From Styela clava (taxonomy: Eukaryota > Chordata > Ascidiacea > Stolidobranchia > Styelidae): a stretch of 64,000 nt of DNA. Below, one piece after another: positions 37,501 through 46,889 of this stretch (positions are counted from its first letter, which is position 1; every line of letters begins with the position of its first letter). The DNA is taken from positions 4,714,501 to 4,778,500 of the forward strand of contig NC_135263.1 in NCBI RefSeq assembly GCF_964204865.1, given 5' to 3'. The notes under the pieces were generated by a model that worked only from the letters and a program-made list of their open reading frames with translations, had not been told where the DNA came from and made no database searches. Made by a program: the position numbers and the translations under genes.

Positions 37501-38379
37501 TCGGAAGTTTTGGTTACTGTTATCAACCACTTGGTGGAGCAAGCAGAAATTCCGACTCTGTTAATGAGAACGGTAATTCAGTCCTTGATCACTTATCCAC
37601 GTTTATCAGGTTTTGTTATGAATGTTCTTCAAAGATTAATTTTAAAAAAGGTTTGGGAACAAGAAAAAGTATGGGATGGATTCATAAGATGTTGTCAGCG
37701 TATGAAACCCCAGTCGTTTCAAGTGTTACTACAGCTTCCTTCCGTGCAATTATCTTCTGTTTTCGATTCCGCGCCGGAATTACGGGAACCTATGTTGCAA
37801 TACGTAGAACGCTTTACTCCGCAACAAAAACTTCACGTCAATAAAGACGTGCTGGCGTTGTTAGAACGGAAACCAACTCGAATTGAACTGGAAAAAGCTG
37901 TAACTTTGACTATTCAACAACAAACTGCGGAACTTGCTCTCACCGTTGCTGAACAGCAAGCCAGAGAAGAACAACAAAAGATGGCCGAAGAATATGATAG
38001 AATCCAGAAAGAAAAAGAACAGAGTGAAGCTAAAACAAAACTAATCGATGAACAGGTAAAAAAGGCGGCAAAAATGCTTCAAGAACAAGAGGAAAGAACG
38101 AAAGCACTCGAGCTGTTCCAAAAACGTGGATTCACCAACGTTAAAATGGAAACGAACGAAGAAAATGTTGCTCGAGGAGGATTTCCCACTGCAGCTCCGG
38201 GTCCGTCTCAAGTTGTTGCACCAGGGATTAGCTCGACACCAATGTCCAGTGAACAACAACAACCACAGCAAATGAAATTGACAATGTCTACTGATGCAGA
38301 AGTTCCACAGGGGAACAGAGATCGGCAGCGTAGCGGTACTCCTACGTTAGATGAAGCACCAGAGCCAACCATTACTTGA
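34525..38379 (+). CDS. SYMPK: symplekin, single exon, 1284 aa
   Basis: Symplekin is the nuclear scaffold that joins CPSF and CstF for cleavage and polyadenylation, and works with CPSF73/100 in histone mRNA 3'-end cleavage; it also binds the SSU72 phosphatase. Length is close to human symplekin (about 1274 aa). Residues about 30-350 form the N-terminal HEAT/ARM domain (LLADTNANVTKKLIQSMTQL; FISDSHKACWKVTCNIRDH). A basic nuclear-localisation-like segment (SSRKRSPDEDKG ... KKMKK) follows near 350-375. The conserved C-terminal symplekin domain covers about 880-1130 (LPKLVRLNPPVVKGVFNRLL; FIRCCQRMKPQSFQVLLQLP). A charged coiled coil (QQKMAEEYDRIQKEKEQ) and a low-complexity tail end the protein. 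The ATG (MGKPKKTG) is the first in frame after a splice acceptor. An unbroken 3.9 kb frame is unusual for this gene, which has many introns in vertebrates. Confidence 0.96.
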   Translation: MGKPKKTGTKSQRSSNSKDQDDESASSHQSTSERVIDLLNQASMASTDPDKVNKLKQVQELIVNKEPALLDSFTDEVLAFQADRSHDVRKFVVGFMEEACKKDNELLMKVMANLNLLLADTNANVTKKLIQSMTQLFRIVIYWLTKGSFISDSHKACWKVTCNIRDHIYELLDSVNDGVRTQTVKFVEKVILILSEIQRGSEVPKKTEPASSIDEIPLNHALLKRDELKADGEKALQKLLGFIANPAISSVNLMAAMGTLSAIAKQRPQFMGTVVQAFEALHANLPPTLAKTQVASVRKHLKMQLMNMLRLFSSTQYHPQITNLLYDLGTTSSEIAKNMPKLSQRQSAGSSRKRSPDEDKGEGSGNKKMKKEVNEYDDDVEIGPSTSSAPAPVPSEPVVNQHSVAIDITAKQLVPLLSPENVANLVLLSMVMLPDKMPDAFQASYTPIESAGTEDQISHLARLLSIQMTAMGVGSGVQKAAEMAAEEDAKKREKKLEEEGKQKLQIQTVIGGTTKPTPVQEDTAQDKSKKNIEAMISSQTVVPNRGLPRRIQGFRLESITTPLDLDTKDKIIKNAVLRVLRSEQAANAAGVHAQWSKILTSLVAQFGGDLHRALAMFILEDIRNRSSLAFAWLYEEFNIYLENSRGSNDKSAQENYDACLTGLLQGFREKPETRDSLFNKLVMQAPLLTDGAIKQVRLYCEDEKRSQSGIKLVKDLLHYRITRKMQFLRLLLDLCVSKNESTQTEAVECIKSIFLQIELQDFIRTYAVTHLEYLSNSAPPLTLVPEGTPVDAKSTWTETQMKQCMTLFLALLPLDHNLIETLAEVYVKTSADVKRVVLRILDKPVSQMGMESPQLLRLVEGCPKGAETLVTRMLHILTDKTHPTVELVQRVTDLYAKRVPDVRFLIPVLNGLEKNEVLKALPKLVRLNPPVVKGVFNRLLGVNRGQQSEPSVSSLSPVELLIALHNMDSNTADVKSVIKATSLCFAEKAVYTSEVLVTVINHLVEQAEIPTLLMRTVIQSLITYPRLSGFVMNVLQRLILKKVWEQEKVWDGFIRCCQRMKPQSFQVLLQLPSVQLSSVFDSAPELREPMLQYVERFTPQQKLHVNKDVLALLERKPTRIELEKAVTLTIQQQTAELALTVAEQQAREEQQKMAEEYDRIQKEKEQSEAKTKLIDEQVKKAAKMLQEQEERTKALELFQKRGFTNVKMETNEENVARGGFPTAAPGPSQVVAPGISSTPMSSEQQQPQQMKLTMSTDAEVPQGNRDRQRSGTPTLDEAPEPTIT

Positions 38380-39374
38380 ACTCAATTTTATATTTACTAT
38401 AATTAGCTTTATTTTTGCTCTTTATGCTCAACCGCCAGATTTTGACTCGCCAGATATGAAATTTGTAAACATTACAGACACGTCAGACTCGCTTGTTTTA
38501 GGGGTATTCATGATAAAATTATTTAGGTGATATCATGGTCACTAGGTTTTTGTGGATTAATATTGTATTTTGACATTAAAGAATTTTGTTTTTGTCAACT
38601 ACCATCTGTTAGCTCCAGAACTTTGTATTCCAACTGATTTTCGAACCCAACGCTATGGATGCCGATTTAGGAAAGAAAAGTGTGCTTCTTTTCTGGAATA
38701 TTTACAGTTAAATTTAACAGTGTTTAATTTATAACAATTGAGAATGTCTGCTATTGAATATCAGCAAAACATTTCATTTTTTCAATTCTTTGTTTAACAT
38801 TTTTAATCGTGTGATTCAGCTATCCATGTTCATGGCTTATTTGTGTCTGTACCATGCTCTGCATAATCTGTTTTAATTAATCTTTCCTGCGTCTACAAAT
38901 GGTTCAAGAAATTATTTCAGTGACAAATTTCAATTCAAATCACATTGAATGAATGACATTTTCAACCATGATTCCAATTCTTACGATGTCCATATTTGAG
39001 AATTCTTATAACTTTTTCAATTTACGAATGTTCAAAATTTAAATCTTAATTTTTTAAATATTTATTCCAAAAAAACTACAGTATGTTTTGTTAGTAAAAT
39101 TATTACTGTATGCTTTATTAAGTTAAATTTCGACGATGTGATTTTGCTGCATAATACATCCATTTAGAATATCAATATGGCATACCAGTAATTCTGAAGT
39201 GTTGAACTTTATAGATAAGAATTTACAGATGCTTTACTTCACATACCCTTGTGTTTCATTTAACCAAAAGATTCCTTAATCTGACTTGCCAATTTTCTAA
39301 TGTTCCCTTTTCCCTTTTTTTTCAGACAGTGATATAATTATTACATATTAGATAGATTACAGTTTGGCCTAAAA
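38380..39374 (+). other. symplekin-NELF-A intercistronic region with trans-splice-like acceptor
   Basis: 995 bases with no gene. A strong polypyrimidine tract and acceptor (CCTTTTTTTTCAG, ending 39325) lie 49 bases before the NELF-A ATG. I find no matching strong donor nearby. No canonical AATAAA is obvious after symplekin; an ATTAAA is near 38575. The arrangement fits either separate genes or a loosely spaced operon. Confidence 0.55.
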
Positions 39375-41621
39375 ATGGCCGCCCCTCGTGCCATGAGAGA
39401 CAATGATACTGCTTTATGGCTTCATAATAAGCTGGGTTCCGCTGAGGAACTCTGGGTTTCGTCAAGTATTGGAGGAATTATAAAGACTGACACAATTGAC
39501 AATATATTCCGCTGTTTTTCTGTCTTATCGACAACAGTAAAAATGAAACTTTTATTGGGAATATTACATCTTCCTCGGAGAAGTCTAGAAGAGATGAAAC
39601 ATACTATTGATGGGCTAGTGGAACTCGCTTTAGACGACGGCGACCAGTGGGTAAAACTCGTTGCCAACGTGGTAAAAACTTACCCAATGAGGTGTAAGTT
39701 GAGTCTTGATTTAAGCTCAAATCAAATCGCGGAAAATGTCATTCACCAGTTGGAAGAAAAAGTTCGGGATTCTGATGTTTTTGCAACTTTGCCTTTAGAG
39801 TGTCAATACGTTAATAAAAATGCACTTCAAAATTTGGTCGGTAATCAACCCCCTCCGCAGAGACATTTTGCGCTTAAAAGAAAGCCGAAGTCCGCTGCAT
39901 TGAGAGTGGACTTGATGCAGAAGTCAACTAATGCGTCAAGTCAAGTTAAAAAGGGTGTATCGAACAAAATGGTTCCTGTAAAACATAGAGACATGACAAG
40001 AAAGCTTTCGGATGCAAGTCCTATGAGGGGAATACCAAAAACACCGGCTGGTGCACATCGAGCTGAAGGATTCAGGACGCAGTCGACTCCAGGCTCTCAC
40101 ATGACACCTGGTGGGGCTGGCAGAACAGCGTCGAGATTTTCATCAAGAGCAGAGCGAGGAACAAAATTGCTGGATATTTCTGAGCAACCTCTCGGAATTC
40201 GAGAACAGAAAAGACGAAAGAAGCAACAGCAGGAAGATGACAGTTCACAGCAGACTCAGCCTGAAGAAAAAATGGACGAAACACCGGAGTATGCCGCTGG
40301 TCTCGTCCCTCCAACAATGGCACAATCTACTGCACCCGAGGAAGAGCCATCGGTTCCAACAGATGCAAATGATGACACAGATGAGGCAGATGAAGATCAA
40401 CAAGAAGAAATGGAGGATGAAGATGAATACTCTGCTCATTATAGCCCTGCAGAATCACCAACCAACAAAATGCCGGTTAATTATAGTTCTATTGACCAAG
40501 AAGAAATGCCTGCCCCGCCTTCAGCCCCACCCCCTGAACCAACTAAGAAAAATCCGCCAATTGAAAAACGTCCTTCGATTGAAGATTATCCTGTATATGC
40601 AATGCCTGCAACACCTTCGCCGTATTTTAAACCGACGCCAACTCCAGCTCATATTATTACTTCTCCTTCACATTCTAAACCGGCTTTATCAAGTCCGAAC
40701 ACCCCATCTTCTCACACCTCATCATCTAGCACTTCATCTAGCAGTCCTTCCCCCGCTCGCAGAACGCAAGAGCAACCAACAAATATTCCGAGTCCAGTAA
40801 GGGTTATGCAAAGCCCACAAATCACACAGAATAAGCAAATCAGTCCTGTGCACTCTCAACCCCAGCAGACAAATTTATCACTTCCAAAAAACACTCAAAA
40901 CTTTCCTCAAGTACCAAGGTTCTATTCCCCACCTGTACAAAACCAGCCAAGATTACATACCCCTTCTCAGCCCCAGATTTCACAACAACAGCAGCAGCAA
41001 GTCTCAATACAACAACCAACAACGGTGCTACATGGTTACCCTGCAGGAATTTATCGTACTCAAGTACCGGTGCGACCTGGAATGCCTTATATTGTATCTC
41101 CTAATATGGTGCAACGTAGCGTACAAATCCCTGCACAAACTATAAGATTCGCTCCTTCCGCAAACGAAGGACAAATTCGAAGTTCAATTCCCGGCTTACA
41201 AACAGCTGTTTCGAGTAACCTACAACACCAGTTACAATTACAGCAGCATGCTCAACAGCAGGCTGCTGCAGCAGCAGCTCAGCAAGCTGCACAGCAAGCC
41301 CAACAACAGCAGCAACAGAAAAAGACTTTGACACTTACACATGAGCAGTGGTACCAAGCACAAGAAATGTTCCGAAACGCTAACAGACTAACTAGACAAG
41401 AGAAGTCGATTATATTAGGTTTTATGGCGGGGTCAAGGGACAACCCCAACCCAGATAAGGGTGATGTGGTGCAAATTACTCTCTCTGAGCATGAGCAAAC
41501 TGTACAGAACCCTGTTGGTGGAAGCTTGATTCCTGTTGTGGTTGAAACTTATTTTGAAATGAATTATAGGACTGGTACCACTGCTAAAAAACAAAGATTA
41601 AAACAAGTAGTGGCTCGGTAG
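39375..41621 (+). CDS. NELFA: NELF-A, negative elongation factor A, full-length, single exon, 748 aa
   Basis: NELF-A is the subunit of the NELF complex that contacts RNA polymerase II and stabilises promoter-proximal pausing. The start (MAAPRAMRDNDTALWLHNKLGSAEELW) matches the family N-terminus. Residues about 10-185 form the NELF-C-binding/HDAg-like region (KLLLGILHLPRRSLEEMK; LPLECQYVNKNAL; FALKRKPKSAALRVDLMQKST). Then follow GIPKTPA and the conserved RGTKLLDISEQ. The long middle is acidic, then Pro/Ser/Gln-rich with poly-Q and poly-A. The C-terminus is the conserved 'tentacle' end (AQEMFRNANRLTRQEKSIIL; GFMAGSRDNP; VETYFEMNYRTG). It is longer than human NELF-A (about 530 aa) because of the low-complexity region. 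A polyadenylation signal AATAAA is at 41636-41641. Its 3' part is tandemly duplicated downstream. Confidence 0.95.
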   Translation: MAAPRAMRDNDTALWLHNKLGSAEELWVSSSIGGIIKTDTIDNIFRCFSVLSTTVKMKLLLGILHLPRRSLEEMKHTIDGLVELALDDGDQWVKLVANVVKTYPMRCKLSLDLSSNQIAENVIHQLEEKVRDSDVFATLPLECQYVNKNALQNLVGNQPPPQRHFALKRKPKSAALRVDLMQKSTNASSQVKKGVSNKMVPVKHRDMTRKLSDASPMRGIPKTPAGAHRAEGFRTQSTPGSHMTPGGAGRTASRFSSRAERGTKLLDISEQPLGIREQKRRKKQQQEDDSSQQTQPEEKMDETPEYAAGLVPPTMAQSTAPEEEPSVPTDANDDTDEADEDQQEEMEDEDEYSAHYSPAESPTNKMPVNYSSIDQEEMPAPPSAPPPEPTKKNPPIEKRPSIEDYPVYAMPATPSPYFKPTPTPAHIITSPSHSKPALSSPNTPSSHTSSSSTSSSSPSPARRTQEQPTNIPSPVRVMQSPQITQNKQISPVHSQPQQTNLSLPKNTQNFPQVPRFYSPPVQNQPRLHTPSQPQISQQQQQQVSIQQPTTVLHGYPAGIYRTQVPVRPGMPYIVSPNMVQRSVQIPAQTIRFAPSANEGQIRSSIPGLQTAVSSNLQHQLQLQQHAQQQAAAAAAQQAAQQAQQQQQQKKTLTLTHEQWYQAQEMFRNANRLTRQEKSIILGFMAGSRDNPNPDKGDVVQITLSEHEQTVQNPVGGSLIPVVVETYFEMNYRTGTTAKKQRLKQVVAR

Positions 41622-42916
41622 TATTTTACATATAAAATAAAATTATTGCAATTCTTACAAAAGTGTTTAAATGTAGTTGTCTTCTTGTCATATCGTTGAA
41701 GCAAAGGTCTGTGTGAAAGTTTGATGACTTTTCTCTGCAGTTTCGAATTTGGAGAATAGATATTCTGATCAATGGAATAGCTCACTTAAAATTATAACAG
41801 AAAGAATAGTATTCAAAGATAAATCTGTATGGCTTTTCGAATAATTGTCAACGAGTTTTAAATTTATAGCATTGGAAAGCCTCATTAAGTCCTTTCAGCT
41901 AGCCCTGCTGGAATATACAGGAAATTTGAAAATACGACAAACATCATATCCCGACCACCCTGAGTTATTAGTTGTAATAATTTTGCCAGACTTTCACAAG
42001 CTAATTTTCTTACGGAAAAATCCCTGGGAGCGCATAAACATTGGCCATTGTGGCCTTTGATTTGTTTAGTACGAAACCTAATAACTATTGAATGAATAGT
42101 TATATATTTCACTGCCATTTCATGTTACTGTAACTTACGAAAGTCTGTCATTATTGGTGCAAAACAACGGTATGTAAAAGATTACCCAGGGCAGTGGGGT
42201 TCAACCTTTATTCTCTTGTCGATAGAAATCTTAGGCCCACAAACCTTTATTAAGATTTTCGAGTTTCGTAAAAATGTTAATATAAACAATACAGTAAAAG
42301 TGTCAATGACCAAACTAATCTTCTTGTTTATTTAATAATAGCTTGTCAAGTTGAACTTCCATCCTTGGTTCTCCAGCCATACATGTTTCTTCAGGCCTAC
42401 TGTAGGCCCAACAGAAACTCCAGACTCATTTTAAAAATCCTGACTGATTTAAAAAATCCTCAAGCCCACTTGGACCACCTTGAAAAAACACTGACTTAGG
42501 CATATAAAAGTGGAATATTGCGCCAATTTGAATCTTTATACTGAGTAAAGATTATTATAGACTTTGTTTCAATGAAACTTAAAAGCAATGTTATCTGCAG
42601 AAGATTCATTTCAAAATATCTGTGCTTTTTTGGTAAAATTAGCCATTTTTGCAGTTTATCTCTGACAGAAATACCAAATGGATAAAATGCTTGAGACACA
42701 ATTCATGATGTTATTATAATGATCTATGAATTTTATTGTGAATCATGATTTTTTCACCCAATCTCAAATGCCTGGACAAAATTTTTGGACATTTAAACAC
42801 ATCAACAACCCTTACTATTGTGCATTCTATGGGAAGTTTTTTATTTTATTTGATTTTGTTATTTCTTTATCATATTTCGATTCTGCCATACTTATTTTTT
42901 AGAATTTTTTTATATA
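39759..42916 (+). repeat. tandem segmental duplication, unit 1 (about 3.16 kb)
   Basis: From inside NELF-A (AAGTTCGGGATTCTGATG) through its 3' end and the spacer to the bases just upstream of the YAE1 ATG. It repeats nearly base for base at 42917-46109. Unit 1 has a 33-base deletion relative to unit 2 between two TAATAACT copies (near 42082). Boundaries are good to about 10 bases. Confidence 0.93.
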
Positions 42917-43071
42917 AAAGTTCGGGATTCTGATGTTTTTGCAACTTTGCCTTTAGAGTGTCAATATGTTAATAAAAATGCGCTTCAAAATTTGGTCGGA
43001 AACAACCGCCACCGCAGAGACATTTTGCGCTTAAAAGAAAGCCAAAGTCCGCTGCATTGAGAGTGGACTTG
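42901..43071 (+). other. duplication junction with copied splice acceptor and short upstream frames
   Basis: CTTATTTTTTAG (ending 42902) and AATTTTTTTATATA are the copied upstream flank of YAE1, followed directly by NELF-A interior sequence starting AAGTTCGGGATTC. The acceptor may therefore now supply 5' ends to the truncated NELF-A copy. Short frames start at ATGs 42933 and 42966 and end before 43072. A one-base deletion near 43005 relative to unit 1 puts the upstream NELF-A remnant out of frame. Confidence 0.7.
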
Positions 43072-46000
43072 ATGCAGAAATCAACTAACGCGTCAAGTCA
43101 AGTTAAAAAGGGTGTATCGAACAAAATGGTTCCTGTAAAACATAGAGACATGACAAGAAAGCTTTCGGATGCAAGTCCTATGAGGGGAATACCAAAAACA
43201 CCGGCTGGTGCACATCGAGCTGAAGGATTCAGGACGCAGTCGACTCCAGGCTCTCACATGACACCTGGTGGGGCTAGCAGAACAGCGTCGAGATTTTCAT
43301 CAAGAGCAGAGCGAGGAACAAAATTGCTGGATATTTCTGAGCAACCTCTCGGAATTCGAGAACAGAAAAGACGAAAGAAGCAACAGCAGGAAGATGACAG
43401 TTCACAGCAGACTCAGCTTGAAGAAAAAATGGATGAAACACCGGAGTATGCTGCTGGTCTCGTCCCTCCGACAATGGCACAGTCTACTGCACCCGAGGAA
43501 GAGCCCCCGGTTCCAACAGATACAAATGATGACACAGATGAGGCAGATGAAGATCAACAAGAAGAAATGGAGGATGAAGATGAATACTCTGCTCATTATA
43601 GCCCTGCAGAATCACCAACCAACAAAATGCCGGTTAATTATAGTTCTATTGACCAAGAAGAAATGCCTGCCCCGCCTTCAGCCCCACTCCCTGAACCGAC
43701 TAAGAAAAATCCGCCGATTGAAAAACGTCCTTCGATTGAAGATTATCCTGTATATGCAATGCCTGCAACACCTTCGCCGTATTTTAAACCGACGCAAACT
43801 CCAGCTCATATTATTACTTCTCCTTCACATTCTAAACCAGCTTTATCAAGTCCGAACACCCCATCTTCTCACACCTCATCATCTAGCACTTCATCTAGCA
43901 GTCCTTCCCCCGCTCGCAGAACGCAAGAGCAACCAACAAATATTCAGAGTCCAGTAAGGGTTATGCAAAGCCCACAAATCACACAGAATAAGCAAATCAG
44001 TCCTGTGCACTCTCAACCCCAGCAGACAAATTTATCAGTTCCAAAAAACACTCAAAACTTTCCTCAAGTACCAAGGTTCTATTCCCCACCTGTACAAAAC
44101 CAGCCAAGATTACAGACCCCTTCTCAGCCCCAGATTTCACAACAACAGCAGCAGCAAGTCTCAATACAACAACCAACAACGGTGCTACATGGTTACCCTG
44201 CAGGAATTTATCGTACTCAAGTACCGGTGCGACCTGGAAAGCCTTATATTGTATCTCCTAATATGGTGCAACGTAGCGTACAAATCCCTGCGCAAACTAT
44301 AAGATTCGCTCCTTCCGCAAACGCCATTCTCCAAGGACAAATTCGAAGTTCAGTTCCCGGCTTACAAACAGCTGTTTCGAGTAACCTACAACACCAGTTA
44401 CAATTACAGCAGCATGCTCAACAGCAGGCTGCAGCAGCAGCAGCTCAGCAAGCTGCACAGCAAGCCCAACAGCAGCAGCAACAGAAAAAGACTTTGACAC
44501 TTACAGGTGAGCAGATGTACCAAGCACAAGAAATGTTCCGAAACGCTAACAGACTAACTAGACAAGAGAAGTCCATTATATTGGGTTTTATGGCGGGGTC
44601 AAGGGAAAACCCCAACCCAGATAAGGGTGATGTGGTGCAAATTACTCTCTCTGAGCATGAGCAAACTGTACAGAACCCTGTTGGTGGAAGCTTGATTCCT
44701 GTTGTGGTTGAAACTTATTTTGAAATGAATTATAGGACTGGTACCACTGCTAAAAAACAAAGATTAAAACAAGTGGTGGCCCGGTAGTATTTTACATATA
44801 AAATAAAATTATTGCAATTCTTACAAAAGTGTTTAAATGTAGTTGTCTTCTTGTCATATCGTTGAAACAAGGGTCTGTGTGAAAGTTTGATGGCTTTTTT
44901 CTGCAGTTTCGAATTTGGAGAATAGATATTCTGATCACTGAAGACCTCACCCAAAATAGTAACAGGAAGAATAGTATTCATAGATAAATCCGTATGGCTT
45001 TTCGAATGAATGCCACCGACTTTTAAATTTATAGCATTGGGAAGCCCCATTAAGTCCTTTCAGCTGGCCCTGCTGGAATATACAGGAAATTTGAAAATAC
45101 GACGAAAATCATGTCCCGACCACCCTGAGTTATTAGTTGTGATAATTTTGCCAGACATTCACAAGCTAATTTTCTTACGGAAAAATCCCTGGGAGCGCAT
45201 AAATATTGGCCAATGTGGCTTTTGATTTGTTTAGTACGAAACCTAATAACTTTGTCTCATGTTTTTGTTGGATTAATAACTATTGAATGAATAGTTATAT
45301 ATTTCACTGCCATTTCATGTTACTGTAACTTACGAAAGTCTGTCATTATTGCTGCAAATTATGTGAAAGATTACTCAGGGCAGTGGTGTTCAACCTTTAT
45401 TTTCTTGTCGATAGAAATCTTAGGCCCACAAACCTTATTAAGATTTTCGAGTTTCGTAAAAATGTTAATATAAACAATACAGTAAAAGTGTCAATGACCA
45501 AACTAATCTTCTTGTTTATTTAATAATAGCTTGTCAAGTTGAACTTCCATCCTTGGTTCTCCAGCCATACATGTTTCTTCAGGCCTACTGTAGGCCCAAC
45601 AGAAACTCCAGACTCATTTTAAAAATCCTGACTGATTTAAAAAATCCTCAAGCCCACTTGGACCACCTTGAAAAAACACTGACTTAGGCATATAAAAGTG
45701 GAATATTGCGCCAATTTGAATCTTTATACTGAGTAAAGATTATTATAGACTTTGTTTCAATGAAACTTAAAAGCAATGTTATCTGCAGAAGATTCATTTC
45801 AAAATATCTGTGCTTTTTTGGTAAAATTAGCCATTTTTGCAGTTTATCTCTGTGACAGAAATACCAAATGGATAAAATGCTTGAGACACAATTCATGATG
45901 TTATTATAATGATCTATGAATTTTATTGTGAATCATGATTTTTTCACCCAATCTCAAATGCCTGGACAAAATTTTTGGACATTTAAACACATCAACAACC

Positions 46001-46109
46001 CTTACTATTGTGCATTCTATGGGAAGTTTTTTATTTTATTTCATTTTGTTATTTCTTTATCATATTTTGATTCTGCCATACTTATCTTTTAGAATTTTTT
46101 TATATATAA
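42917..46109 (+). repeat. tandem segmental duplication, unit 2
   Basis: Second copy of the 39759-42916 unit. It carries the truncated NELF-A frame, the same AATAAA (44802-44807) and spacer, and the authentic YAE1 upstream flank with splice acceptor CTTATCTTTTAG (ending 46092). Identity to unit 1 is roughly 97 % by eye. Confidence 0.93.
43072..44787 (+). CDS. N-terminally truncated NELF-A copy, open frame of 571 codons
   Basis: Starts at the first in-frame ATG (MQKSTNASSQVKKG). A five-codon upstream extension to 43057 begins with TTG. It lacks the region corresponding to about the first 180 residues of the full-length gene, including the NELF-C-binding part. It keeps LLDISEQ, the acidic and Gln/Pro-rich middle, and the Pol II-facing C-terminal end. 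Compared with the full-length copy I count about 15 amino-acid replacements plus a 9-base in-frame insertion (N-AILQ-GQI), and about as many silent changes; there is no stop or frameshift. It could be a recent pseudogene that has not yet decayed, or a shortened protein able to touch Pol II without assembling into NELF. Two differing residues (M in GEQMYQAQ, E in SRENP) match human NELF-A better than the full-length copy does. Confidence 0.75.
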   Translation: MQKSTNASSQVKKGVSNKMVPVKHRDMTRKLSDASPMRGIPKTPAGAHRAEGFRTQSTPGSHMTPGGASRTASRFSSRAERGTKLLDISEQPLGIREQKRRKKQQQEDDSSQQTQLEEKMDETPEYAAGLVPPTMAQSTAPEEEPPVPTDTNDDTDEADEDQQEEMEDEDEYSAHYSPAESPTNKMPVNYSSIDQEEMPAPPSAPLPEPTKKNPPIEKRPSIEDYPVYAMPATPSPYFKPTQTPAHIITSPSHSKPALSSPNTPSSHTSSSSTSSSSPSPARRTQEQPTNIQSPVRVMQSPQITQNKQISPVHSQPQQTNLSVPKNTQNFPQVPRFYSPPVQNQPRLQTPSQPQISQQQQQQVSIQQPTTVLHGYPAGIYRTQVPVRPGKPYIVSPNMVQRSVQIPAQTIRFAPSANAILQGQIRSSVPGLQTAVSSNLQHQLQLQQHAQQQAAAAAAQQAAQQAQQQQQQKKTLTLTGEQMYQAQEMFRNANRLTRQEKSIILGFMAGSRENPNPDKGDVVQITLSEHEQTVQNPVGGSLIPVVVETYFEMNYRTGTTAKKQRLKQVVAR

Positions 46110-46136
46110 CCTTTATAATTACCGGTACAAAGCATC

Positions 46137-46781
46137 ATGAACAGTGATGACGATGAGATGGACCAAGGTTCGGAATTAGAATTAATGTCGCAAGAATGGA
46201 ATAAAATTTGTCAAAATCGATTTAAAGAAGGTTTCGTTGACGGGACCACAGTCGGACAGAAGCAGTCATTACAAGAAGCGTTTAACGCCGGTTTTCATCA
46301 AGGATTTTTGTCAAATTTTCTTCTGTCAAAAATTAGAGGAATTTTGAGTGCGTTGTTAGCGTATCAAGTTTCATATGAGGGGCATCCAATAACTGACGCT
46401 ACGTTACTAGAAACACACTCTCTCTTGGAAGAAATTGAATCTTTAGAAACAAATGCGGTAGCAGAAGAGTTTTTAAAAATGTCTTTGCATCAAAATAGCC
46501 AATCACAGTCTGTCCCTGATGAAATCATCCAATCGTTTTCCGCTTCAACGAGTTTACACCCATCAAACAATTCTGCTCAAACTTCAAACAAAATTGGCAA
46601 TGAACCAGAACAGGCGTCAGAAATTCAAGATATTGATTTAGAAGGGGCGAAAAATTTAACTATAAAACAAGTGAATGCAATAATTCTTCAGTGCCCTCCC
46701 ATCATGAAAAGTGTTAATCGTTGTAAAAATATTTTAAAAAGTTTGAATTGGACTGATGCAATGATTGATAGTTTGTTATAA
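46137..46781 (+). CDS. YAE1: YAE1 domain-containing protein, single exon, 214 aa
   Basis: YAE1 pairs with LTO1 (ORAOV1) to hand the cytosolic Fe-S assembly machinery its client ABCE1/Rli1, needed for ribosome recycling. Residues about 25-62 carry the family's repeated glycine (deca-GX3) motif: RFKEGFVDGTTVGQ then LQEAFNAGFHQGF. An alpha-helical stretch follows (KIRGILSALLAYQ), then a serine/asparagine-rich linker. Human YAE1 is of similar length (about 226 aa). The start lies 45 bases after the acceptor CTTATCTTTTAG. Its immediate upstream flank is the right border of the tandem duplication that produced the partial NELF-A copy, so the duplication did not touch this frame. Confidence 0.92.
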   Translation: MNSDDDEMDQGSELELMSQEWNKICQNRFKEGFVDGTTVGQKQSLQEAFNAGFHQGFLSNFLLSKIRGILSALLAYQVSYEGHPITDATLLETHSLLEEIESLETNAVAEEFLKMSLHQNSQSQSVPDEIIQSFSASTSLHPSNNSAQTSNKIGNEPEQASEIQDIDLEGAKNLTIKQVNAIILQCPPIMKSVNRCKNILKSLNWTDAMIDSLL

Positions 46782-46889
46782 GGAACACATTTATTCTGTA
46801 TATTCTAGCACTGTCTGATCACTTTGATCTCCCAGTATTATACTGTACTAAGCATGACATGAAGCCTATATTATGAAAAAGGCCTAGTG

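Noticed and set aside
40111-40800. 229-codon frame overlapping NELF-A (and its twin at 43268-43957)
   Set aside because: Shadow frame of the low-complexity middle of NELF-A; its conservation follows from the recent duplication. No family features.
43057-43071. Start of the truncated NELF-A at 43057
   Set aside because: The codon there is TTG. The first ATG in this frame is at 43072.
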